Assembly: GCA_903844785.1 (NCBI GenBank)
Contig: CAIMVB010000046.1
Coordinates: 1-20,786, forward strand
DNA: 20,786 nt
Direction: 5' to 3'
Source: an uncultured Rhodospirillales bacterium
GTDB taxonomy: Bacteria > Pseudomonadota > Alphaproteobacteria > Acetobacterales > Acetobacteraceae
Part shown: positions 8,566 through 16,141 of the stretch, in pieces
Layout of the letters: each line of letters begins with the position of its first letter
Numbering within the stretch: the first letter of the stretch is position 1
Translations under genes and position numbers: made by a program
Notes under the pieces: model-generated
Databases searched by the model: none
What the model saw: only the letters and a program-made list of their open reading frames with translations
What the model was told of the DNA's origin: nothing

Positions 8566-9804
8566 TCAGGCTTCAATCGCCTGATAGGCAAGCATATTGA
8601 TCAGGCGGCGATAGCGCTGGCGCAATTCGCCCGGCGCATGGGCCATGAAAACCACGCTCAGGCGTTCCGCCGGATCGGCCCAGAAATAGGTACCCCAAAC
8701 GCCGGACCAGCCAAAAGCACCCGGCGCGCCCATGAAGCCCGAGCCACCGCGCGCAAGCCGCACCGCCACTGCCAGGCCAAAGCCATAGCCTTCCAGCGCA
8801 GCATCCATGCCGGCCACGCGGTTTTCAATGCCACGCAAATGGTCAGATGCCATCCAGGCAACCGTTTGCGGCGCCAGCACGCGCACGCCGTTCAATATGC
8901 CACCAGCGCGCAGCATTTCAGCGAAGCGCAAATAATCGCTCGCGGTGGAAACCAACCCGGCGCCGCCGGTTTCCATCTTCGGCGCCGTCAGCGGCGCGGC
9001 GACGGATTGCGGATCTCCCGTAATGGGGTCCTTCTCGAAGGGCTTGGCAAAGCGCGCAAGTTTCTCGCGCGGCAGCACATAGCCGGTTTCTGCCATGCCG
9101 AGCGGTGCGAAAATGCGCTCCCGCATGAGCGTGCCGAGCGAAGCACCGCCGGCGCGTTCCGCAACGGCACCCAGCACATCGGTGGAAAGCCCATATTCCC
9201 AGACCGTCCCCGGATGATGGCGCAGCGGCAAGCCGGCCAACGTCTGCGCGAAGCTTTCCGTATCCATATTCTCGGCCACCCAGAAGGAACCGGGTGGGGC
9301 GATGGCATGCACTGCCGAACCACCACGCCCGCCATAAACCAGACCAGTGGTGTGGCGCATGGCATCCTGCACCGTCATGGGGCGTGCCGCGGCTTCGGTT
9401 TCAATTGGGCCATCACCTGCCAGCATCGCGGGGGTTGGCTTCGCCACCTGCATTTTCATAAGCGGCGGCAACCAGGCACCGACCGGATCTGTGATCAACA
9501 ACCGGCCTTCTTCAATCAGGGAAAGCGCAGTCACGCCCGCCACGGGCTTGGTCATGGACGCGATGGAGAAAATCGCATCCGCCTGCATGGGTGTGCGGCT
9601 TTCGGGGTCCTGCCAGCCAATCGCTTCCAGATGTACCAGCTTGCCATCCCGCGCAATGGCAACAACGCAGCCGGGCAGCTTACCCGCCGCGATTTCACGC
9701 TCCATGGCTGGGCGGATGCGGGCAAGCCGCGCGGGTGACATGCCCACAAGTTCGGGCTTGCTGACTGGCAAGGGCGGTGTCGCGGTTTCAATCACCGGGC
9801 TCAT
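8566..9804 (-). CDS. Serine hydrolase, class C beta-lactamase fold (esterase-like)
   Basis: 412-residue member of the beta-lactamase/penicillin-binding-protein superfamily. The nucleophile motif SMTK lies at residues 83-86 and HTTGL at 151-155. The second motif reads YGLS (204-207) rather than the Tyr-x-Asn of true class C beta-lactamases; Tyr-x-Ser is common in esterase-type relatives such as EstB. There is no signal peptide, so it is probably cytoplasmic, which also argues against an antibiotic-resistance role. Its ATG (9804) overlaps the stop of the metallo-hydrolase in an ATGA arrangement, pointing to translational coupling. Likely an esterase, lactonase or amidohydrolase of unknown substrate. 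Confidence 0.92.
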   Translation of the reverse strand: MSPVIETATPPLPVSKPELVGMSPARLARIRPAMEREIAAGKLPGCVVAIARDGKLVHLEAIGWQDPESRTPMQADAIFSIASMTKPVAGVTALSLIEEGRLLITDPVGAWLPPLMKMQVAKPTPAMLAGDGPIETEAAARPMTVQDAMRHTTGLVYGGRGGSAVHAIAPPGSFWVAENMDTESFAQTLAGLPLRHHPGTVWEYGLSTDVLGAVAERAGGASLGTLMRERIFAPLGMAETGYVLPREKLARFAKPFEKDPITGDPQSVAAPLTAPKMETGGAGLVSTASDYLRFAEMLRAGGILNGVRVLAPQTVAWMASDHLRGIENRVAGMDAALEGYGFGLAVAVRLARGGSGFMGAPGAFGWSGVWGTYFWADPAERLSVVFMAHAPGELRQRYRRLINMLAYQAIEA

Positions 9805-10448
9805 GATGCGTTATCTCCGACAAAGGGATTGCCCTGGCGTTCCGCACCGAAGCTTGAAGCCGGGCCATGGCCGCAGAGGAATTGAATGTGATCGCCCAGC
9901 GGGAACAGTTTTGTCCGAATGGCGTTCAGCAGGGCCGCTGTATCGCCATAGGGAAAATCAGTCCGCCCGATGGAACCCTGGAACAGCACATCCCCCACAA
10001 AGGCGATGCCCATCGCGGCATTGACGAACACGACATGTCCAGGCGTATGGCCAGGGCAATGCAGCACATCAAAGGCGATGCCGGCGATATCCACTTGATC
10101 GCCTTCTTCAAGCCAGCGGTTGGGTGTGACGGGGCGGCATTCCAGCCCGTATTTCGCGCCCTGCGCGACCAGGCCTTCCAACAGAAACGCATCCGCAAGT
10201 TGCGGGCCTTCAATCGGCACATTGCCGAGCGCTTCGGCCAGTTCCGCCGCGCCGCCGGCATGGTCCATATGGCCATGGGTCAGCAGGATGCGGTCAATCG
10301 CAATGCCCGCTTCGGCAATGGCGGCTTCGATCTGCGCGACATCGCCGCCTGGGTCTATGACCACGCCACGCTTGGTTTCCTGATCCCAGATCAGGGCACA
10401 GTTTTGCTGGAAGGGCGTGACGGGGATGATGGCTGCGGCGAGTGACAT
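9801..10448 (-). CDS. MBL-fold metallo-hydrolase, YcbL/glyoxalase II-like
   Basis: 215-residue metallo-beta-lactamase-fold hydrolase. Metal-binding residues are visible in order: THGHMDH (residues 57-63), His134 in CPGHTPGH, Asp153 in VGDVLFQGSIGRTD, and His193 in GHGPASSFGAERQGNPF. This is the glyoxalase II/YcbL arrangement, enzymes that cleave thioesters such as S-lactoylglutathione. The protein is shorter than full glyoxalase II and lacks its C-terminal substrate domain, so YcbL-like is the better match. No Shine-Dalgarno sequence is evident before ATG 10448 (a C-tract on the coding strand precedes it). It lies 42 bp after the Bug gene and overlaps the next gene by 4 bases. Confidence 0.94.
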   Translation of the reverse strand: MSLAAAIIPVTPFQQNCALIWDQETKRGVVIDPGGDVAQIEAAIAEAGIAIDRILLTHGHMDHAGGAAELAEALGNVPIEGPQLADAFLLEGLVAQGAKYGLECRPVTPNRWLEEGDQVDIAGIAFDVLHCPGHTPGHVVFVNAAMGIAFVGDVLFQGSIGRTDFPYGDTAALLNAIRTKLFPLGDHIQFLCGHGPASSFGAERQGNPFVGDNAS

Positions 10449-10490
10449 GGGGGGAAAGCTGGCCCGAACCGCGCCAAAGGTAAAGCGGGT

Positions 10491-11453
10491 CTATTCGATC
10501 TTAAGGCCCGTTTCGCGGATCAATTGCCGTACCAGATCGCGGTCCTTGCGGATACGTTCGGCGAAAGCATCCGCGCTTTCCACCACCACATCATTGCCAG
10601 AAGCAGCCAGGCGCTGGCGCGTCGGTTCATCGGTGGTGGCGTGGCGCAAGGCCGCTTCCAGCCGAGCGCGGACCGGCGCAGGCGTGGCAGAGGGCGCGAA
10701 AAGCCCGTTCCAACTGGTCAGATCAAAACCGGGAAAGCCGCTTTCGGCCAAGGTGGGCAAATGCGCCAAGCTGCCGCGACGCTCCCCGCTGGTCAGCGCA
10801 ATGCCGCGGGCGCGGTCATTTTGAATGATGGGCGCGAAGCTATTGGCCGTGCCAATGGCGCCATCAATATTGCCAGCCGCGACATCGCGGGCACTTTCGG
10901 CGCCGCCACGATACGCCACATGTTCCATCTTGATGCCTGCACGCAATTCCAAAAGCGCGCCGGCCAAATGGCCGATGGTGCCAATGCCCGGCGTGCCATA
11001 GGTGAAGCCCGGCTTTGCCTTCACGGCGGCGATGAATTCCGCGACATTACGCGCCGGGTAATCGCGCTTCGTCACCAGCACATAGGGCAGCGCCACCGCC
11101 TGGCCAATCGGCACAAAGGCTGTTTCGTAATCAAAAGGCAGGCCGCGATGGATCAGCGGTGCGACGGCAAAGGCAAAGCTTTCAAAGAACAGCGTATAGC
11201 CATCAGCGGGCGCATTGGCGACAACGCCCGCGCCAATCGTGCCACCGCCGCCGCTGCGATTTTCCACAATGATATTCTGTCCCAGAAATTCCGACATGCG
11301 CGGTATCAGCAGCCGCATCACGGTATCCGATTGCCCACCCGGCGCATAAGGCACCACCACGCGAATGGGGCGCACTGGAAAATCCTGCGCGCGGGCGATC
11401 ACGGGCGCAGCCAGCAGGGCGCTTGCACTCAACATTAGGGAACGGCGCTGCAT
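10491..11453 (-). CDS. Tripartite tricarboxylate transporter substrate-binding protein (Bug family)
   Basis: Periplasmic binding protein of 320 residues. The signal peptide begins MQRRSLMLSASALLAAPVIA and cleaves after ARA near residue 22; the twin Arg may permit Tat export but could equally be Sec. Bug-family hallmarks are RPIRVVVPYAPGGQSD, the IIVENRSGGGGTIGAG loop, ADGYTL and the YGTPGIGTIGHLAG segment. These proteins bind carboxylated compounds and some serve TctAB-type permeases or signalling. No membrane components are in this window, so it is an orphan here. It starts 11 bp after the amidase stop, with a GAGGAGA ribosome-binding site that overlaps that stop, so the two are surely co-transcribed. 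Confidence 0.95.
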   Translation of the reverse strand: MQRRSLMLSASALLAAPVIARAQDFPVRPIRVVVPYAPGGQSDTVMRLLIPRMSEFLGQNIIVENRSGGGGTIGAGVVANAPADGYTLFFESFAFAVAPLIHRGLPFDYETAFVPIGQAVALPYVLVTKRDYPARNVAEFIAAVKAKPGFTYGTPGIGTIGHLAGALLELRAGIKMEHVAYRGGAESARDVAAGNIDGAIGTANSFAPIIQNDRARGIALTSGERRGSLAHLPTLAESGFPGFDLTSWNGLFAPSATPAPVRARLEAALRHATTDEPTRQRLAASGNDVVVESADAFAERIRKDRDLVRQLIRETGLKIE

Positions 11454-11464
11454 CGCTTCTCTCC

Positions 11465-12925
11465 TCAGGCGCTTTCGGCGGGCGGCACGCTGCCAGGGCG
11501 CGGTGCGATCGGTAAAAGCTTGTCCAGGCCACTCATTTTCTCAAACAACGCTGCCACCTGCAAAGCCCGCGCATCCTGGCGCGGGGGCGCCACGATATGC
11601 AGCCCAATGGGCCTGCCATATTGATCAAAGCCACAAGGCACCGCGACTGCGGGGCAGCCCGCCAAGGTGGCGAAGGCATTGATCAGCGACCCACCCATAT
11701 AATTATCCAGCTTCTTGCCGCCGATACTCTCCGGCGCGCGCAGCATCACATCGAAGGCCGGTGTGGCCGCGCCTGGCGTGATCAGCACATCATAGCGCTT
11801 GAACAAATCGCGCATGCTGATGAAGAAGCGCCGGCGTTCATGTTCTGCCCAAGCAAGCCGCGATGTGGTTTCCTTCAAGCCGCGTTCGGTCTGCCAGATG
11901 ATGTCGGGCTTCAGCTTATCGCGATGCTCCAGCAGCATTTTTTCGCGGTCCACCACGAAATGCTGGCTGCGCAGCACCAGAAATGCCTCGTTCAAATCGC
12001 CAAGTTCGGGATGCGCTTCTTCCACCACTGCGCCAAGCGCTTCAAAGCGGCGCACTTCGCGCGCACAAATCGCCTCCATCTCCCGGTCCATCGCCAAGGT
12101 GCCGCCAAAGCCCGCCGTAAAGGCGATGCGCTTCGGCGCCTCAGCCTCGGCCGCTGCCACCGCCGCGGCATAGGAACGCGCGGGCGCTTCCCAGGTGAGA
12201 GGATCAGCCAAATCCCAACCGGCCATGGTGTCCAGGAACAGCGCCAGGTCTGGGATATTGCGCGCCATCGGCCCATTTACCGAAAGCGGCGAATAGAGAT
12301 CATCCGCCGTGCCGCGCGTCACGCGCCCGGGCGAAGGGCGCAGCCCCACCACGGAACAATAGGTCGCGGGGCGGCGCAGTGACCCGCCATGATCAGACCC
12401 ATGCGCGAGCCAAACCTGCCCCGTTGCCAGCGCCACCGCACCACCGCCCGTGGAACCGCCGCAGGTGAGCGATGTATTCCAGGGGTTGCGCGTGCGCCCG
12501 AAAACCTCATTGAAGGTGGAACCACCCGCACCGAATTCCGGCGTATTGGATTTGGCAATTACAATGCCGCCCTTGCGTTCGATGCGTTCAACCACCGGGT
12601 GGCTTTCACGCGGCACGTAATCGGCAAAAATCGGGCTGCCATAGGTGGTGCGCACGCCGGCCACTTCCGCCAGATCCTTGATCGCCACAGGTATGCCGCC
12701 AAGCCAGCCCGCTTCGCCTTCCGCTTCGCGCCGCTTACCCGCCATCAGCGCGCGGGCATGATCGCGCGCACGGTCCAGGCAAAGTGTCGGCAGGGCATTC
12801 ACATCGCCATCCACGGCGGCGATACGCGCTTCGGCCGCATCAATCAGGTCAAGCGGGGTGATCTCACCTGCCTTCAACTTCGCGGCGGCTTCGGTCGCGC
12901 TCAAGCGGATTAATTCATCAGACAT
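11465..12925 (-). CDS. Amidase-signature family hydrolase
   Basis: 486-residue enzyme of the amidase signature family, which hydrolyses carboxamides with a Ser-cisSer-Lys triad. The triad is visible as Lys83 (AIKDL), Ser158 in GGSTGGG and Ser182 in GSDHGGS, followed by RRPATYCSVVGLRPSPGRV. The motif usually reads GGSSGGS, so the second Ser is Thr here and the last Ser is Gly. The C-terminal part has GCPAVAVPCGFDQYGRPIGLHIV, typical of the family. A GatA role is unlikely because no gatB or gatC is nearby. A GAGGAAA ribosome-binding site precedes ATG 12925. It heads the minus-strand run and diverges from the PaiB-like gene. Confidence 0.94.
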   Translation of the reverse strand: MSDELIRLSATEAAAKLKAGEITPLDLIDAAEARIAAVDGDVNALPTLCLDRARDHARALMAGKRREAEGEAGWLGGIPVAIKDLAEVAGVRTTYGSPIFADYVPRESHPVVERIERKGGIVIAKSNTPEFGAGGSTFNEVFGRTRNPWNTSLTCGGSTGGGAVALATGQVWLAHGSDHGGSLRRPATYCSVVGLRPSPGRVTRGTADDLYSPLSVNGPMARNIPDLALFLDTMAGWDLADPLTWEAPARSYAAAVAAAEAEAPKRIAFTAGFGGTLAMDREMEAICAREVRRFEALGAVVEEAHPELGDLNEAFLVLRSQHFVVDREKMLLEHRDKLKPDIIWQTERGLKETTSRLAWAEHERRRFFISMRDLFKRYDVLITPGAATPAFDVMLRAPESIGGKKLDNYMGGSLINAFATLAGCPAVAVPCGFDQYGRPIGLHIVAPPRQDARALQVAALFEKMSGLDKLLPIAPRPGSVPPAESA

Positions 12926-12984
12926 ACGGGTTTCCTCAAGGGTCCGATTAGGCTAGCAGCAAACCAAGCCAGGAAAAGACCCCC

Positions 12985-13620
12985 ATGTATAACCCCCCCT
13001 TATTCCGCGAAGAACGCCCGGAAATCCTGCACGCGATTATTCAGGAAGCGCGCCTTGCCATTCTGGTTAGCGCCAGTGCGGATGGGGTGCCGGAAGCAAC
13101 CCACCTGCCGCTGCAATTAGCCCCAGATGAAGGCCCGCATGGGACGCTTTATGGCCATCTGGCCAAGGCAAATACGCATTGGCGCGGCCTTGCCGCCGCG
13201 GGGCGGGCGCGCGCGATATTCCTGGGGCCGGAGGCTTATGTCTCCCCATCTTTCTATGCCTCCAAAAAGGAACACGGAAAGGTCGTGCCGACCTGGAATT
13301 ATGTCGCGGTGCATGCCATCGGCGCGGTTGAAATTTTTGAAGATACGGCGCGGCTGCATGCGCTGGTGGATCGGCTGACCAATCACCATGAAGCGCCGCG
13401 CGCGGAACCTTGGGCGGTTTCAGATGCGCCGGAAAGCTTCGTAGCATCGCAACTCAAGGGCATTGTCGGCCTTAGGTTCGAAATCGAAAGCCTGATCGGC
13501 AAACGCAAGCTCAGCCAGAACCGGCCGGAACAGGATAAGCACGGCGTGATTGAAGGCCTGGGCAGCAGTCAGGATGCAAAGGACCGCGATGTGGCGGCGC
13601 TCATGCAACGGGGTGTTTGA
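12985..13620 (+). CDS. FMN-binding negative transcriptional regulator, PaiB family
   Basis: 211-residue protein of the PaiB family, named after the Bacillus subtilis protein linked to repression of sporulation and protease genes. It has a split-barrel flavin-binding fold. Signature segments are the start MYNPPLFRE, the HLPLQLAPDEG strand, YVSPSFYASKKEHGKVVPTWNY (about residues 86-107) and the C-terminal KGIVGLRFEIESLIGKRKLSQNR. An AGGA ribosome-binding site lies about 10 bases before the ATG. It is transcribed divergently from the amidase operon across only 59 bp, so it might act on that promoter, an inference. It converges with the lipoprotein gene with a 7-bp gap. Confidence 0.94.
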   Translation: MYNPPLFREERPEILHAIIQEARLAILVSASADGVPEATHLPLQLAPDEGPHGTLYGHLAKANTHWRGLAAAGRARAIFLGPEAYVSPSFYASKKEHGKVVPTWNYVAVHAIGAVEIFEDTARLHALVDRLTNHHEAPRAEPWAVSDAPESFVASQLKGIVGLRFEIESLIGKRKLSQNRPEQDKHGVIEGLGSSQDAKDRDVAALMQRGV

Positions 13621-13627
13621 GCCCACA

Positions 13628-14386
13628 TCACATCACTGCTTCAGGGCCAAAACTCGGAATGAAAACACGGCCATCGGAACGCACACCTGGGGCGGGGGCT
13701 AGGCCCGCTGCTGCGCGGGTCACTTCCGCAATCAGCCACGCCATGTCGCCTTCCAGGCTGTAAAGCCGCCCGGAATCGCCCGCGCGATAATTGGCGGTAA
13801 CACGTACACGCAATTCTTGCCCGGCCACGGCGGTGGAACAGGCCACATGTTCGGTGCCCTGCCCCTGCGCCATATTGCGCCCCGTCACGCAGCGCTGCGA
13901 AGGCGCATCTGGAATCCACACCATACGCATGCGCGCCACATTGCCCGGCGCATAGGCGCGCACCACGGCCTTGCTCGCATCATAACCCGCGGCAATGGCA
14001 GGTGAGGCCAAGCCATCAGGTAGCACCATGCCATGATCATTCACCGCAACGGTTGCCCAGGTGCCGGTGCCGGGCAAAGTGTAGCGCACATAAAGCGCGG
14101 TCAGGCCATTGCGCGCGATGGCGCCATCATCAGGCGGGCCAACCGCGCGCACCCAATTGCCGATGCGCAAGGGAAGCCGCGCCGCCACCGCTTGCGTTGC
14201 GGCCGATGGCCCCGCCGGCGGCATTTGCATGGCACCTGGCGCCGGGCCCGCGCGCTGATCAATGGGTGTTATGGTCACATCCGGCACGGGTGCCAGGCTG
14301 ACCGGCGTGGCCCCAGGCGGTAACGCCTGTTCGGCGCAGCCCAACGCCAATGGGGCCAGCAGCAGGGCCAGCGCCGCGCGGCGCAT
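13628..14386 (-). CDS. Putative lipoprotein of unknown function
   Basis: I do not recognise the family. The 252-residue product starts with MRRAALALLLAPLALGC, a signal peptide with a lipobox-like ALGC and Cys17 as the likely lipidated residue; Ala at -3 is less usual, so lipidation is probable rather than certain. A Pro/Ala-rich linker (about residues 20-65) leads to a globular part with strands such as TALYVRYTLPGTG, ATVAVNDHG and LRVRVTANYRAGDSG. Its ATG overlaps the coq7 stop (TAATG), so translation is coupled to coq7. This is the last gene of the dsbB-coq7 run. Confidence 0.85.
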   Translation of the reverse strand: MRRAALALLLAPLALGCAEQALPPGATPVSLAPVPDVTITPIDQRAGPAPGAMQMPPAGPSAATQAVAARLPLRIGNWVRAVGPPDDGAIARNGLTALYVRYTLPGTGTWATVAVNDHGMVLPDGLASPAIAAGYDASKAVVRAYAPGNVARMRMVWIPDAPSQRCVTGRNMAQGQGTEHVACSTAVAGQELRVRVTANYRAGDSGRLYSLEGDMAWLIAEVTRAAAGLAPAPGVRSDGRVFIPSFGPEAVM

Positions 14387-14940
14387 TACACGCGCTCACT
14401 AATCTTGATGGCGATTTTGCAGCCGGTTTTGATCGCAGCACTCAACAGCCGATAAGCGGGTGCCTGTTCTGCCTCATGCTCCAGCCCCGTGTCGCGATGT
14501 TCCAGCTCCTCGGCACGGAAGCGGGCGATATCGGTGCGCAGTTCCGCCTCATCATCGCCAAGCGTGGCTTCCTGGGCGCGGTAATGCTCATCAATCGCTT
14601 CTTCCACCGCCACAGTGCAGGCCATGGCGCCGCGATGGCCAAGCAGCGCGGTTGCCGCCCCAAGTGCGAAGCCCGCCACATGCCAGAAGGGCAGCAAAGC
14701 GGTTGGGCGTACGCGGCGTTCACCAATCAGCCGAGAGAAAGTGTCCAAATGGACCTGTTCCTGCGCCTTCATATGTTCGATCAAGGGGCCGTATTTGGTG
14801 CGCCCCAGTACGGCCAATTGGCCCTCATAAATCCGTTTAGCGCCATATTCGCCGGCATGATCCACGCGAATGGTGCGTTCCACCACCTCACGCGCCGTGG
14901 GGTCACCGGGCAGGCGGTATTCGGCGGTTTTCTCGTTCAT
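14386..14940 (-). CDS. coq7: Coq7-type demethoxyubiquinol hydroxylase
   Basis: Membrane-associated di-iron monooxygenase that adds the last-but-one hydroxyl group to the ubiquinone ring. With ATG 14940 the protein is 184 residues, normal for the family. Iron ligands fit Glu31 (AGEYGA), Glu61 and His64 (EQVH), Glu113 (VAVEEAIDEH) and Glu145/His148 (ELEH). The frame stays open to 15060, but the extra N-terminus would lie wholly within dsbB and is low-complexity, and ATG 14940 forms an ATGA overlap with the dsbB stop, so the internal start is preferred. Coupling to dsbB is meaningful because DsbB reoxidises itself with ubiquinone. Confidence 0.95.
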   Translation of the reverse strand: MNEKTAEYRLPGDPTAREVVERTIRVDHAGEYGAKRIYEGQLAVLGRTKYGPLIEHMKAQEQVHLDTFSRLIGERRVRPTALLPFWHVAGFALGAATALLGHRGAMACTVAVEEAIDEHYRAQEATLGDDEAELRTDIARFRAEELEHRDTGLEHEAEQAPAYRLLSAAIKTGCKIAIKISERV

Positions 14941-15413
14941 GCTTTGGCTCCTTGCCGGGCGAGGCGGAGGCTCAGCACCCCCAGGCCCAGACCATAGATC
15001 ATATTCATTGCCGCCATTGAAATGGGAAGGCCGGAAATAAGAAAGGCAGGGGCATCGCAAGGCTTATTCGGGATGGGGGCCAGGCTTTTCAGCATATCAT
15101 CAATGCTCATCGCCCCCCCGGCTGTGGCCGCCTTGCAGCCTGCCAAGGGAGATGGCCAGAAGCCTTGCTCCACGCCCAGATGAAACCCGCCCAAAAACCC
15201 AGAGGCCAGGGCCGCAAGCCCCGCCAAGGCCAGCAATATGCCGCTTTGGCGCGGGAGAAGCAGCGCCAGCGCGGCCAGCCCAGCCGCCGCCCAATAGGGC
15301 CAGCGCTGCCACAGGCAAAGCTCACATGGCGCCAATCCCAGCCAGGTTTCGCTGGCTTGGGCGAACAGCGGCGCGGCGGCGGCCAGGGCCAGAATGATCA
15401 AGGCGCGTTTCAT
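14937..15413 (-). CDS. dsbB: Disulfide bond formation protein DsbB
   Basis: Inner-membrane quinone-linked oxidase that reoxidises DsbA-type thiol oxidases in the periplasm. The 158 residues hold four hydrophobic segments (about 2-20, 38-53, 57-75 and 126-150). The first periplasmic redox pair is Cys30/Cys33 (PCELC) and the second is Cys93 and Cys119 (AGCK, NKPCD), the classical four-cysteine arrangement. The conserved WQRWPY follows the first pair. The stop overlaps the coq7 start by 4 bases. It diverges from the GST gene across 89 bp. No dsbA is in the window. Confidence 0.94.
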   Translation of the reverse strand: MKRALIILALAAAAPLFAQASETWLGLAPCELCLWQRWPYWAAAGLAALALLLPRQSGILLALAGLAALASGFLGGFHLGVEQGFWPSPLAGCKAATAGGAMSIDDMLKSLAPIPNKPCDAPAFLISGLPISMAAMNMIYGLGLGVLSLRLARQGAKA

Positions 15414-15474
15414 GGCTCAGAGATTGCGCGCCCGCGCGCCGCTTGCAACTGGACCCGCCGGGCGCCGCCCTTTA

Positions 15475-15502
15475 GGCTGATCACAGGCAAGGGAGATCAG
15501 CC
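15475..15502 (+). promoter_or_regulatory. Perfect inverted repeat enclosing the GST ribosome-binding site
   Basis: GGCTGATC (15475-15482) and GATCAGCC (15495-15502) are perfect 8-bp inverted arms with a 12-base loop that contains the Shine-Dalgarno AGGGA (15490-15494). The right arm ends immediately before the ATG at 15503. As RNA it would form a hairpin showing the Shine-Dalgarno in its loop and abutting the start codon; as DNA it could be an operator for a dimeric regulator. Confidence 0.6.
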
Positions 15503-16129
15503 ATGCGCAAGCTTTGGGGCCGCACCAGTTCCAGCAATGTGATGAAGGTGCTTTGGACGATGGAGGAACTCGGCCTTTCCTATGAAAGGATTGATGCCGG
15601 CGGCGCCTTTGGCCGCACCAAGGAACCGGAATACCGCGCCATGAACCCCATGGGCCTGGTGCCGACCCTGCAGGAAGATGATGGCTGGGCGCTTTGGGAA
15701 AGCAACACGATCTGCCGGTATTTGTGCATCACCTATGCGCCGGAAAGCGGGCTTTACCCCAAGGATGCGCGCAAGCGCGCCGAGGTGGAAACCTGGATGG
15801 ATTGGACCCTTGGCCATTTGACCGCGCCGATGGTGACAATCTTTTTCACCCATGTGCGCCTGCCGGAACCGGAACGGGATTGGAAAGCCGAAGCCAAGGC
15901 GCGTGATGAAGCCGGTAAGCTTTGGGGTATTATCGAAAAGAAATTGGAAGGCCAGCGCTTCCTTTGTGGGGATGAGCTGACCCTGGCTGACATTACGCTT
16001 GGCTGCTGGGTGCATCGCTGGCATGTCATGCCGATTGAACGGCCCAGCCTGCCCAATCTGCGCCGGCTTTATGATAGCTTGATGACGCGCCCAGGCTTCA
16101 CCAGCCATGTTGCGCTGCCACTTTCTTGA
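15503..16129 (+). CDS. Glutathione S-transferase family protein
   Basis: 208-residue two-domain GST. The N-terminal thioredoxin-like domain (about 1-80) has SSSNVMKVLWTMEELGL, with a Ser cluster at residues 9-11 that could supply the active-site hydroxyl, then NPMGLVP (48-54, the cis-Pro loop) and WESNTICRYL with the glutathione-binding Glu-Ser pair. The all-helical C-terminal domain includes FLCGDELTLADITLG, the usual N-capping and hydrophobic-staple region. A clear AGGGA ribosome-binding site precedes ATG 15503. It opens the plus-strand run and is followed by the cupin after 12 bp. Substrate unknown. Confidence 0.93.
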   Translation: MRKLWGRTSSSNVMKVLWTMEELGLSYERIDAGGAFGRTKEPEYRAMNPMGLVPTLQEDDGWALWESNTICRYLCITYAPESGLYPKDARKRAEVETWMDWTLGHLTAPMVTIFFTHVRLPEPERDWKAEAKARDEAGKLWGIIEKKLEGQRFLCGDELTLADITLGCWVHRWHVMPIERPSLPNLRRLYDSLMTRPGFTSHVALPLS

Positions 16130-16141
16130 GGGAGAATAGTC

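Noticed and set aside
8638..9738. A 366-codon plus-strand frame opposite the serine hydrolase
   Set aside because: Shadow of a clear SxxK hydrolase gene; His/Arg/Gly-rich translation with no family features.
8566..10448. Beta-lactam resistance from adjacent serine and metallo beta-lactamase-fold genes
   Set aside because: Neither product has a signal peptide, the serine enzyme has YGLS rather than YxN, and the metallo enzyme matches the YcbL/glyoxalase type.
10524..11438. A 304-codon plus-strand frame opposite the Bug gene
   Set aside because: Shadow frame of a clear binding-protein gene, no plausible start signal and no domain.
14941..15060. Longer coq7 product starting at 15060
   Set aside because: The extra 40 residues would lie entirely inside dsbB, lack family similarity, and ATG 14940 has the coupled ATGA overlap.
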